NCBI GenBank assembly: GCA_963691655.1
Contig: OY829326.1
Span: 81,213,235 to 81,277,234 of the forward strand
Length of the DNA: 64,000 nucleotides
From: Toxonevra muliebris
Taxonomy: Eukaryota > Arthropoda > Insecta > Diptera > Pallopteridae
Reading direction: 5' to 3'
Translations under genes and position numbers: made by a program
Notes under the pieces: model-generated
The model's input: only the letters and a program-made list of their open reading frames with translations
Told to the model about the DNA's origin: nothing
Database searches by the model: none
Shown here: one piece after another, positions 12,645 through 57,200 of the stretch
Layout of the letters: every line of letters starts with the position of its first letter
Numbering within the stretch: the first letter of the stretch is position 1

Positions 12645-14946
12645 GAGAGTTCCGACAGTTCAACAATTTTCATTGGAATCCTTTAATCTTGAAATAAAAG
12701 TGATATTGATGAATGCAACTTTTGTTTATTTCCACATTTTTCAGCATGATTGCATACTTTTAGGGATAACAAAAAAAGTTAATTTCAATATCGGTCGAAA
12801 AAATCGTGTTCTGACCTATTTTCAAATTGAACGAAAAATAATGGAGGATGTTTTTGCATATTCCGATAACGCAAGGGGCCTTCTAAAATTGCGAAATAAT
12901 CCAGGAACATAATTTTCGATTTTCGTATTTTCAAAAATACTAAACTTTAGAAACAGAGTAGAATTTTTAGCCTTTCAAGTCTTGATTAAAAAATAACACC
13001 AATATTTTTCTTGCTACATTGCAATTACAAAACTAAAAACCTGAAACTTTTGGCAGACAAACGGACTAAAAAACTAAAATCGAACGACCCAACATTTTAG
13101 TGAGAAATTTGTTTTTATCAATTTTTCGCTAAGAATTTTGTCTATGAGACGAATCACAGTATGGCGGTTCAAACCACCCAAATGATGTTACTTTTTGACA
13201 AGTTACAATAAAAACTCTTTATATACTTTACCAAATACATTAATGAAAAACTATTAAAAATTTACCACTAAACGCATTTAATTTAAAAATTCACAAAATT
13301 TTTTTTATTTTTAATACACGTTATCTGACTGAGGTATAGGAAGAATGTGTCTTCTCTCTTCGAAACTTATTGAAAAGTTAGGTACGAGTCCTACAACTAT
13401 TTAAAACTAATGATATTTGAGTGTCACTGTTTTAAATTACCCAAAAGATTTTCATCAACATCTCCATTTATCAGCCAATCTCAACTGGGCACAACAAGGT
13501 GATATCCACAAGGGTTAAACTCGCATTTCAAATATGTAGAAATTTTAAAGTTTAGCTAGTTAGGCTAGTATGTAAAACCGTTTGCTTTCAAAGCTCATTT
13601 TCACGCTCGCATGTGTTTTTGTTTATTTACTGCCAGCAAAATTGAGTTCGCCTTTTATTATTTTTCTTTTTCTATTTTTAAAAATGGTAAATTTTGCATT
13701 GTAAATATGCGATACCATGAAGCATGAGTTAATATTTCCACTTTCGAACTTATATACGAGAACGCACACACAGCCGCACCTCACACATACATTGTATGAA
13801 TACTTAGCACTTTGCTTTTTACCATAGCATCATTTTAGGCGCTATATGTACACATTCTATGCTTATTTTTCTTTGATAAGCACTTTTATTTTTCTCCTTT
13901 ACCATTTTATTTTGTTTTTGTTTTCACTTTGTGAAATTTAATATTTGCTTCAAGTTGAAAGTTTTAGAAATTTTTTCAAATTGGGTTACAAACCATTTCG
14001 TTTCGTCACAGTACCAACATCCAATGCATAAATATAATAAATATTTTTATACGTATGTATGCATGTTCCTCCACAATTCCGTCCATCCGCTCTTTCTTCT
14101 TTCCTTCCGTCTGTCCGTCCGAACATTCGTCCTCACCCTGCGAAGTACTCATACATATATATTGCAGGCATACGCAGATGCTCTACATAAATTATGTTTT
14201 GTGTTTCTGTTTTTTTGCTTTTTCAAATTTGTTTTTTATTTGTGCGTAAAGGCACAAGTTTCTTTGTTGCTGTTCTTGTTTTTGCGGTAATTTTTTTTTT
14301 GTTCCGTCTTTCCTTTTAGCCATTTCATTTTGAATGAGGTTTTTGTTTAGAATAAAAATATTGCAAATTTAACAGAGCAAAATATGAAATATGAAATATT
14401 ATATTTGCATTTCATTGCCGCTAACGTTAAGTTGAGTTTGACTTTAATACACATGCAAATATTCATATGCCGTATTCATTTAATGAACTCTAAACGCCCA
14501 TAATTTAACAGCATAAAATTATAATATGAGTCGATGTAACCTTAAATGCCGATTTTTTAAATTATTTTATTACTCATCATTCATTAACATTTGAAGAGTT
14601 TATTTCACAAAACAATCATCTCCCAAATTAAAAACAATTGACTTTGTGACGCAGTTCATTTACATATTCAAAAGAAAACACAGTGGTCGAAATAAAAATG
14701 TTGTTCAACCTTTGAATTTGTTGTCTTGAACGATACTGAAAAGGAAAACAGGAATACCCGGAAACTGATTAAAGTAATCGTTCCCTTAAGCATTCTAGAT
14801 ATATTCTATCTATAACGAAAATGGTCAAACGAAAATAGTTCCCTAAACCGTTTTTTTTTAATGCAAAAAAAAAAAAATTTTTCTTAGGATAAACAAAAAA
14901 TTATTTATATTTCAAAAGTTCACAGTGCACTATGGGGCCAAAGAGG

Positions 14947-15180
14947 ACCTCGATAGTCTAGTCGATAGTGCACAAGACTTTCACCCAGAAGGTTGCGCGT
15001 TCGATTCCCGTCTTGGTCTGGTGGTTAGTTCTCATGAACTTCTTATATTCACTATCGATATCAAGTGAATGAGAATTATAAGAAAGTGTACAAGTACACA
15101 CTTTAGTTGGTAATGGCAAAACCACCGAGCTGATAAAAAATTGCCACACAGCCTTTCGGAATCGGCGTTAAACTGTAGGC
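14947..15180 (+). repeat. tRNA-Glu-derived SINE
   Basis: 14947-15017 resembles tRNA-Glu: an A-box-like TAGTCTAGTCGATAG, anticodon loop CTTTCACCC (TTC) and B box CGTTCGATTCC at 14999-15009. The acceptor arms pair poorly, so it is not a working tRNA. The body continues to CAGCCTTTCGGAATCGGC, a sequence I associate with fly SINE/LINE repeats. Confidence 0.6.
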
Positions 15181-15357
15181 CCATCGCCACTGTGGTCTGT
15201 CTCTGGAGACCCGAGTTCGATTCTCGAGTTGGGTATGTTTCCTATCTATCTTTCTTTCTCTCTTCCTTTCTTTCATTCATAACTTGGGGCTTTGGTACAA
15301 TAGATCTTATAGGTCGCGGTGTCTGACTATCGAGTCGTCTTTCCTTCAAATAATAAT
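15181..15357 (+). repeat. Second tRNA-derived SINE, 5'-truncated
   Basis: It contains TGTCTCTGGAG, a B box GAGTTCGATTC at 15213-15223, a CT-rich tract (TTCCTTTCTTTCAT) and the 3' end TTCAAATAATAAT. The same block order is seen inverted at 53282-53422. Positions 15297-15321 match the 3' UTR of the LINE at 62086-62112. Confidence 0.6.
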
Positions 15358-15789
15358 GGGACCGAATCCATTTTTAGCTGGCCAGTATTATGAAATTTGA
15401 CTCATTTGCCCACGGGGTCATTAGAAATCACTGCGTAAAAAATCATGACTTTCGGACTATTACCACGTTTACCTCCCATACAAATGAGGTCGCGAAAGGG
15501 TATAGCTTGGTATACATTATAGATACCATCAAGAAATTTTGTAAGCATTATTAGAGAAGAAGGTGGTAATATGGCCCCCCAGTTTGATTTAATTTGATTA
15601 AAAAATAATAAGCCCATAATAAATGTATAAAATGAAAAAAAAAAAAAAAACAAATTGAATAAGAAAAACATTTGTAGTGGCACAAATTGCAAATGTACTA
15701 CTCTCCTTCTGCTTCAGCACAGTCATTGTGTGCCCATAGTAGACAGCTTTGGGATTTCACGCAAATTTCTCCCATTTAGTCAGCCGAAA

Positions 15790-16855
15790 AATTCCCAACC
15801 AGAGATGTCAATGTTCGCAGCTCGAATTATTTTTTCCAGCATTAGATTAAAGAAGTCGCAAGATGGAGAATCACCTTGTCTGAAACCTCTGCGCTGGTGG
15901 TGTCTGTCAGTGTAATTTTGTAAAGACGAATGAGTTTTACAGGGATACCAAAACCAGACCTTGCGGAGTACAGGTGATCTCTAATCGTGCTGTCGAAGAC
16001 GGCTTTCTAATCGACGAATCGATGGTGTGTGTCGATTTGTTTTTCTCTGGTCTTTTCCTGGATTTGGCTTAGTGTGAATATCAGGTCGATGGTGGTTTTG
16101 CCAGGCCTGAAGCCACACTAATAAGATTCAATCAGTTTGATAACGATGGGTTTCGGTCTTTCACACAGTACGCTCGATAGAACCTTATATGCGATGTTAA
16201 GAAGGTTTATACCACGGTAGTTGGCGCGGATCGTGGACTCACCTTTTTTGTGGATTGGACAGAGTACGCTGAGATTCCAATCACTGGACATGCTTTCATC
16301 CTACCATATTCTGCATAAAAGCGCGTGCATGTGTTTTGTGAGCTCTCGCCCCAGTGTTAAACAACTCAGCGGGCAGGCCATCTGCACCCACAGCCTCATT
16401 GCTTTTCAGCCGAGCGATGGCTGTTAAGACCTCGTCATAGTCGGGCGGCGGTACTTCAACACCTTCAGTGATTGTGGTTTCCGGAACAGCTTCCCCTAAT
16501 GGCGGGATTGTTGTCGTCATCACCATTAAGCAGCTGCGAGAAGTGTTCCCTCCATAACCTCATAATACCCAGGACATCTGTCTCCAGATTTCTGTCTTCA
16601 TCCTCACAGGAAGAGGCTCCGGCCTTCAAACCGTTAGTCAGGCGTCTTATTCTTCGAAGAATTTTCGAACCTCATTCCTCTCTCCAAGCATTTCGATATC
16701 GTCGCACTCACGTCTTTCTGCCTCTTGTTTCTTGCTGTATCGCTCCTTAGCAATTCTTGTTGAAACTGACTGCAGTGTGGCTCGGTATACTGGATTTTTC
16801 GCTTATGAGCTATCGAAATTATGTCTAGCACAATAAAAAATGTATTGGAATCCAT
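15790..16855 (-). pseudogene. RT element fragment (craniofacial-development-2-like family), minus strand
   Basis: Read on the minus strand: the ERNEVRKFFE block, KAGASSCEDEDRN, REHFSQLLNGD, then EVLTAIARLKSNEAVGADGL (an RT lead-in motif with GADGLPAELF) and, near 15800-15890, FRQGDSPSCDFFN and LMLEKIIRAANIDIS. Frames are broken repeatedly. A related + strand copy is at 39936-40427. Confidence 0.75.
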
Positions 16856-17103
16856 ATTGAATAATATTTATTTGAAAAAATTTAAATTGATTATTCTGTG
16901 AATTTTTTTGTCATTTTCGGCCATTTTTTAGGTTAAGATTAAGAAAACTGGGACACAAAAACTTTTCCAAAAGCTTTAAGACATTTATTCACTTTTATCC
17001 CTAGTCAGACTAGGTCCATCAAATGCATCATCGTATTTACTTTATTGTATTTAAATATCAGTTTCATAAAAATTTTATATGAATATTTTGTTCGAATGAA
17101 AAC

Positions 17104-17134
17104 CTTCCCCCTTCCTCCCCCCCCTCCCCCCCCG
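17104..17134 (-). other. G-run cluster on the minus strand (possible G-quadruplex)
   Basis: The + strand has C-runs of about 5, 8 and 8 or more separated by one to four bases (CCCCCTTCCTCCCCCCCC and on), so the minus strand has closely spaced long G-runs. It is an outlier in a very AT-rich region. Confidence 0.6.
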
Positions 17135-17184
17135 AAAAAAAATCCAGGCCCGTTACCCAGAGGCTTCTTTATTGGATTCATGGG

Positions 17185-17380
17185 GGGTTGTTTTTGACCT
17201 GGTGGGTTCCAAGCCCGACGCGCACAACCGTTCATTCAAGGTCACGGAGAAACCCGCCGCACGCATTAGTTAGCTCATTGACGATTGCCAGATCGCTATC
17301 TAGGGGGCGCCACGAGCAGGCTGTGTGTCGACTTGAGACAGAGAAGCGCAAAGATCGATGGACTCCCTGCCGGCTCTGAC
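17185..17380 (-). repeat. 5' part of the same RT element family
   Basis: This stretch aligns by eye, in inverted orientation, with 36895-37095 (shared ACAACCGTTCATTCAAG, AAACCCGC, CATTAGTTAGCTC, GAGCGCAAAGAT-like blocks). In both places it lies 5' of the coding part of an RT element, so it is probably the element's 5' UTR. Confidence 0.6.
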
Positions 17381-17716
17381 TACAGACCCATTAAAAAACA
17401 TGGCCCCAAATATAAAAAAATAATCAAAATAAAATATTTAAACATAAGGCTTTTATTAATTCTCATGTTTCCTTGAAAGTTTTTATTACACTATTTATAG
17501 TAGTAACTACTTTGAAGTAACTGTAAATATTTATTGTAATTAAGTAACACTTAAATGCATAAAACATATTATCACGGTCGGTTATATTCTGCAACAATTC
17601 TTACAAATACGACACAGACATGAACAGGCACGCCCATTCTGGTACTTACTTCCATACAATGCATACAAAAGTTTTTTCTCTTTCATCCTTCTACTAACGA
17701 TTTTATTTTCTTGCAG

Positions 17717-18130
17717 GTGCTAAATTCCTCCATACATGAAAATGCAGTCATGTGAAAGTCATTTATTTTTAAAAGTTAATTAATGCTTCAATAACAAAAA
17801 AAAACAACTGCAGCAACAACATTTAATATAACAACAACGGCAACAAAGAATAGCAACAAAAACTAATATAAGTTTTAACACACAAAAGTAATTAAAAATA
17901 CAAACTTTAACCCAATTTGTCAAGAGAAAAGTCGAAGTGGAAGTGGCAAACGAAAATTGCAAATAGTTACTACCAAAAAGGCAGCCGAAGCTACTACCGC
18001 AATAACAAACAGCAGGAGCAACAACACCAACAACAATTGGGGTAACCCCGAAGCAGCGGAAACAGAGTGGATATATGGAAATTTCGTATGTTGTTGTGAA
18101 TGTGAACGCAGGCAGGAGGCAAATTCCAAA
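17717..18130 (+). other. sff: sff 5' UTR part of the first coding exon, with an upstream 3' splice site
   Basis: A strong acceptor ends at 17716: branch-point consensus TACTAAC at 17692-17698, then a T-rich tract, then TTGCAG. This implies at least one noncoding exon further upstream. The UTR is rich in CAA/CAG repeats. It holds a short upstream ORF (ATG 17736, stop at 17783) and an out-of-frame ATG at 18075 (weak context) whose frame overlaps the true start. Confidence 0.65.
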
Positions 18131-51809
<33,679 letters not shown>

Positions 51810-52340
51810 GAATTATTTCTCTGATTTAGTTACATTTTTATATAAAAAAGAATATTTGTTTAAACAAAGGAAAACTAATACGAACTACAAACAAAACAAC
51901 AACAACAAAAACTATTACTAATTGCAATACTTATGCAGGTCTTAAATTTCTTAAACAGTATTTCATTATAAAGCCCATTTTCAAAACAAAACTTTAAATT
52001 AACTAATTACTCTTAATTAATTAATATTACAAAAGAAGCAATAATTAAAAACAAAAACAAGACAAGAAAAATAATTCTAATTCTAATAAAATAAAATAAA
52101 CTAAAATAAAGAAATGATTAATGCATTTAAGCTGCGTTTTAAAAACGAATTCTTATCTCAAAGATATTGAAAACACTTGGATCAACTAAGAAAATTTATT
52201 ACACAAAAAAGCCAATTCGATATATACATAAATAAAATGTTCAATCAAATCAATTTAAATATTTGTAATGAAAATCTGAAAACATTTTCAATTTCTCAAT
52301 AACTAAAATAACAAATTAATGAAATAAATTAATTGCTTTG
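51810..52340 (+). other. sff: sff 3' UTR candidate with several AATAAA signals
   Basis: AT-rich sequence follows the TGA. AATAAA hexamers occur at 52085 (in a run of near-overlapping copies), 52231 and 52322. The real cleavage site cannot be chosen from sequence alone. From here to 53019 there is only low-complexity AT-rich DNA. Confidence 0.5.
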
Positions 52341-53019
52341 CGCAGCTTTTAATAAATTTACAAATAATAATATGAAAATATAAAAAAGCAACTGCTTCCA
52401 TTATTGCTTCTATTCGACTTTAAGTTCTTTAATTTTAAATAAACTTTTTTTTTTGTATTAATATTGATTTTTCCTGAAATGAGTTTGAAAAATATTGACT
52501 GTTTCAAAGATGAACTATTTTTTTTTTTTTTTGCATTCCAAAACAATTCAAGTTCAAATCAGTAGCTATTTCTATGAGGTCGCGAGTAACGGAATAAGAT
52601 TTATAGCATTTTTAAATTTAATAAGCAACCTAATCGTTCGTCAAACGAAAATCGATTAAAGACTTCAAGTGCATAATCACTTACTTTCATGTTGACCATC
52701 GGGCCGAGTAAGCCAATATAATCGGAGAAGAATTTCTCCAAGTCCTCCTTGGTCTGTTTTACATTTTATGAAATAAAAATCCGCGTAAGACTTTGGCACG
52801 ATCTGACGGCAAGTTTGTGTGGGGGTTCCGAAATGTGGAAAATTTCTTCTAATTTTTTTATATTAATTGCTAGTGCAGGTAAAAAAGACAAAATCGATTT
52901 AATAATCTATTTAACGATTTTTAAATATTTTTAAGTCTTTCGTTTACTTTCTTATAAGTCAGATATATAAACATCTGGAATTTAAGTGCTTTATGAGATC
53001 AAATATTTGATTTGCTACC

Positions 53020-53095
53020 TTTGACATGGTATCACAATGAGCTGTTCAAGGCTAAGTGTGTCTCTAGACAGCCACTAGAACCTAACCTAACCTAT
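53020..53095 (+). repeat. LINE 3' end with (CCTAA) tail
   Basis: GGTATCACAATGAGCTG, CTAAGTGTGTCTCTAGAC, AGCCACTAG, then AACCTAACCTAACCT at 53079-53093. It is the same 3' end family as 1597-1680 and 48575-48684, in the opposite orientation. Confidence 0.7.
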
Positions 53096-53281
53096 AAGAG
53101 GAGGTGATGCTGTTTTTGATTTGAAGTTTTCATCCTGGAACTGAACTTGAAAAGTTAAAAAATTTATAAAAAATAGAAAAAAATATTGGGTCCTTGTAAA
53201 TTTAGACTTACATATTTCAAAGATAATAAAAAGTAATATTTTATTGTACCTACAGTATACTTGGAGTTTTCCATGATAGTT

Positions 53282-53422
53282 CGTTATTATTATTTGAAGG
53301 ACGACCTGAAAGTCATGAAAGAAAGGAAGAAATGAAGTTAATTTGAAACCATAGCTTAGCCGAGATTCGAATCCGAAACTCCAGAGACAAGAATCTGGCA
53401 CTCTGCCACTAGACAGATGACT
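53282..53422 (-). repeat. tRNA-derived SINE, minus strand
   Basis: Minus-strand order: GTCTAGTGGCAGAGTG (A-box region), TTGTCTCTGGAG, B-box GGATTCGAATC, CT-rich tract TTCTTCCTTTCTTTCATG, then GTCGTCCTTCAAATAATAAT. The block order matches the SINE at 15181-15357, but the LINE-shared part is absent here. Confidence 0.65.
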
Positions 53423-54059
53423 TGTTAGAAGCGATTCAATTTACGAAAAAGCTAGATAATAACGGAGTGGGGAAGACAGAATTTAGTCTTGATAAGAATA
53501 TTCTTCGATTTCAAACTGAATTTTTTCTTGTTTCACCTCTTTATCATTATCTATTTTTTAATGTTCGTAAAACTAGCGAGTCGCTGCATTTAGTGTTCTG
53601 ATGCAGCTTCTAAAGTTGGCAAAGAATTCTAAAATTTGTTTGCCCTATGGCAAAACGTAGAAAAGATTGCGACTTTTTATGGAGATGATTACTTTGGCGA
53701 CGGCACGACCACTTGACTACCGAACACAATTGTGGCTGTCGCCAACTTAAATCTATTTCTAATTTGACAAGCGACAGAAGAAGAGTTTGCTTCTGCTATT
53801 TTAGCTGTGTTTTCTCCTGGTGGTATCGCTTCCATTGTTTTTATTAGCTGACTACACGGCGACAATTGTAGTCAATTTCGAAAGTCGTGTGTTCGGGTAG
53901 CTGCTGTCGTCAATGTGTATGGACCATGTGAAGTGGTTGAAAACTTCAATGTGTTCGACTGGCGAAAATATCGTCAAAATGAAGGGAATGGTGATTTCTG
54001 CTAAAAAGTGTTGGGAGTTCGGGCTCTGGACATGTGCCACGAATTCGTTCGCAAGATTT

Positions 54060-54290
54060 TAGTTCATGTTTTGGATATGAGATACGTCACGAACAACTTG
54101 TTCCGAACGAGTTGAATGTTCTACAAAAAGGGTAACGTAAACAGATGCTGAAGATATGCTTGAATGAGCGAATTCAGATCCCACAACCATGAAATCCATC
54201 TTAACGGCTGACATGATATGGATTAATGAGTTTGGCATGCGATTAAGCCAAGGGGCTTCGGAATAGTGTTAACGATAGCAAACCGAAATC
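54060..54290 (+). pseudogene. Decayed mariner transposase fragment
   Basis: In shifting plus-strand frames: LDMRYVTNNLFPNELNVLQK, then LKICLNE, then MKSILTADMIWINEFGM and RLSQGASE. This follows the mariner block MKSIITGDETWVYEFD...SQQ; the GDETW motif has decayed to ADMIW. Several stops and no terminal repeats were found. Confidence 0.6.
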
Positions 54291-54299
54291 GCAAAGCAC

Positions 54300-57200
54300 A
54301 CTTGAGGCTGACTAACCTAATACAAATCAGTCGACAGATCATGCTAAAGCTCTTTGCCGCAATTAGGTATACCATATTATACTACTTATAGTAAACTAAG
54401 TTTTTTATACCTTTTTTGCACGATTTTTAAGTGAAAAATTCCCAGTATTTATTCGACAAAATGTAGATTCATTTGATTGAGAGCCGACCTTCGTCTTGCT
54501 AAATCGTCGGGCATTTCATTACTAGAGTTTTGTTCATGTTCTCGAATATATGTAGGTATAGATTAGACGATGCCATCAATTTTTATTAGTCAGATCCATA
54601 TTGCAGCTGTCAATCAGTTTTGAAGTTGCTTTAACTGAGATTTTTGTATTTATAGCAGTTTTGCTATCAATCAAAATTCCTAAGATAATATTTTTGATTC
54701 TCTAATTCATGATAAACAGATAAACTAGAGTTAACCGAAACTCTTGATATAATCTTTCAGAAAGAAATGGTAGGTTAGGTTATAGTGACTCACACACTCG
54801 CAATCTCTCTTTTTTCTTTAACGCTGAGAGCATAAATCATGTGACTACAGAATTTTTGATTAGTTGATGAAAACGCTCGGTTGCTTGTTTGCGAATTAAA
54901 TTTGCGCTGTGAGCTTTCAAGGCACTCAGAGTTAAAAGAAAAATAATTTTACAGGTAAAACAAACTAAGTAGCTGAGTACTATATCACCAGTTACGGACT
55001 AAGTCTATGCAGTCTATGAAGCTTTGAAACAATCTAATGAGTTGCTTGCAAGTGTAAACTAGACCAATTCCCTTCTATTTTAAAAATATTTGTATTAAAT
55101 AATTGTATTCAAATAATTTCGTTACTTCTCAGACATATTGTTTCATAACAAAACTACCAAATATTGTTGCCGCCGAGCCGAAAAAAACCTAAAACGCTGA
55201 CAAAAATAAATGAATTTAAGAAACTGTTGTAACAATTTTCAACTAAACCTTTAAAGATTACTATAAAAATACAGAATACATTCTGTGAGAGATATCAAAA
55301 TTATATTTTTTACACTTAAAAAAAAAAAAATAAAAGTGTTATATCGACAGTAATACAGCAAAAGCTGAAGTATTTATGAAAATTTACATTTAAGGTAAAT
55401 TACCCTGGTAAAATTTGGGTAATAACAAACAAATCTTTGTTTCCTTATGTAAATGAAAAAAAAGACAAAATATTTTAATATTTAAAAAATTAAAAAATCA
55501 CTAAATTTCGACTTTACAATGTATTGGGATTAGACGCCTTTCAATTCAAAGCTCCAACATTTTTCGCTTGTTTACTCAATTTTATGAATTTTCGACACCT
55601 TTTGTTAACATTGTAAATACAAACGCATAGTAAAGTCGATATTTTTGGCTGAAGTGTAAAAGTGTGGCCCCAAAAAATCTTTCCTGCTTGATTTACTACA
55701 AAATCGAGAATTATTAAGTAATTTTCTGATTTTATCGCTGTTAAAGTCCGAGAAGGTTAATTTTACCCTCATTGTTTTCTCTTATTTGGAACTATAGAGA
55801 ATATCACAGCCAGGAGCAGGGAGTTGCCTAGGGAGAGTTAAGAAGAATGTAGATATGATATTTTCTCCTTTTCCAATCCCACCCACCTATGCTACAGTGA
55901 AAGTAATGGTTTCGGATATATAAATAGTAAATATATTAAAAGTAACGGTTGCAAGGGAAGTCACTCACTAATTCATGCTTACCAAAATTTGTTTTCTATA
56001 GAATACCATTAAAAAATAATACTTTCACACAAAATTTTAGTGGCGTATCACAGATGGTTGCTGAGATATCCCATAACTAAAATTTTGGTTGGGAAATGCC
56101 GCGCCACTTTTTCCAATCTCACCTATATTTTTGGCCTGGCATGGCGTTGTATCAAATCTCAGTAATGTACACAGTTCCGAAGATATACGTAAAACTGGAA
56201 CTTAGTCGGAGGTATCACGCCTATTTGCCTAAAACTCTTCATATCCAGCTTGGGACGTCCTCCAAAGATGGATATGCATTAAACTGGATCGAAATAAAGG
56301 GGACTTTTGTAACCCCCATTATGACAGCACTTTTTGAGAAGAGGGCATGAATACAAGATGCCTGACAAAATTTTTTGAAAAAAACGTACCCCCGAATCTT
56401 TATTTTTATAAAATGTTTACTAACTTTTCATCGGAATATTTTTTAGATCAAAATAGAGGCTAAAAGTAGATTCTTTGAGGGAAAAAAACATTTTTCGCGC
56501 ACTTCGACCGTTTTTCTTCAAAAATTAGTTTTTAAATAGGTCAAAAATCATACTGAAACGAGCTCTAGCTTGGTATAAAGTAAAAAAAAAATTCTTAAAC
56601 TATACTAAGCCATTGTATGGTTGAGAATTTTATTCTCAAGTCTCTTTGGTCTCAGTGGACAGGCTCTTTCCATAAGTTCAGAAATGCACAATTTAATAGA
56701 TTGGTTGCAATCAGGGCATGCTCTTTAATTTTTATTCGTTTTTCGAGGACAATGTAACAAAAATTAGCCAAATTGAACTTTTAATTCGATTCAAAAACAT
56801 TTCGCCTAAGTACGTACTACTGCGAAATCATAAATACTTTTTCTTCCGCTTTAACCGATAAACCACTTTATTTATTTAAAGTGTGAAAAATGCTCTCGCA
56901 GAATATTTATAATAAATACTCACAATATTAACTTAATCATAGGCTAAATTAATTATGAGAGAAATGAATGGATCAAATAAAATTGTAAATTGAATGAAAT
57001 AAGAAAAGTAAGAACTGCATTTTTTCATTTTGGAAAATTCATAATTACTCAATTACTTTGCACTAAAATAAAAATTGAATGCAAGCTGAACAAAAAAAAA
57101 CTATGAGTTTTTCTATTAAACTATTCAAAAATCTAATTTAAAAAATAAAAGTAATGAACAATGTGAAATGTAAATACTATATACTAACAAGATGGATTCA

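Larger units (their letters stand above)
9350..13514. mobile_element. Possible piggyBac-like nonautonomous element (TTAA-flanked)
   Basis: TTAACCCTTGTGGA at 9346-9359 is matched in inverse by TCCACAAGGGTTAA at 13505-13518. CCC...GGG termini abutting TTAA are the piggyBac hallmark. The 4.2 kb between them has no transposase frame and contains two other MITEs, so the two ends may belong to one old, enlarged element or may pair by chance. Confidence 0.45.

Noticed and set aside
14947..15017. A working tRNA-Glu gene
   Set aside because: A and B boxes and anticodon loop resemble tRNA-Glu, but the acceptor stem mispairs and SINE-like sequence follows.
17957..18130. N-terminal extension of sff from 17957
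   Set aside because: The frame is open, but the codon at 17957 is TTG and there is no ATG before 18131.
54769..54800. Another TTAGG-tailed LINE end
   Set aside because: Only AGGTTAGGTTATAGTGACT is similar; the rest does not align with the other three copies.
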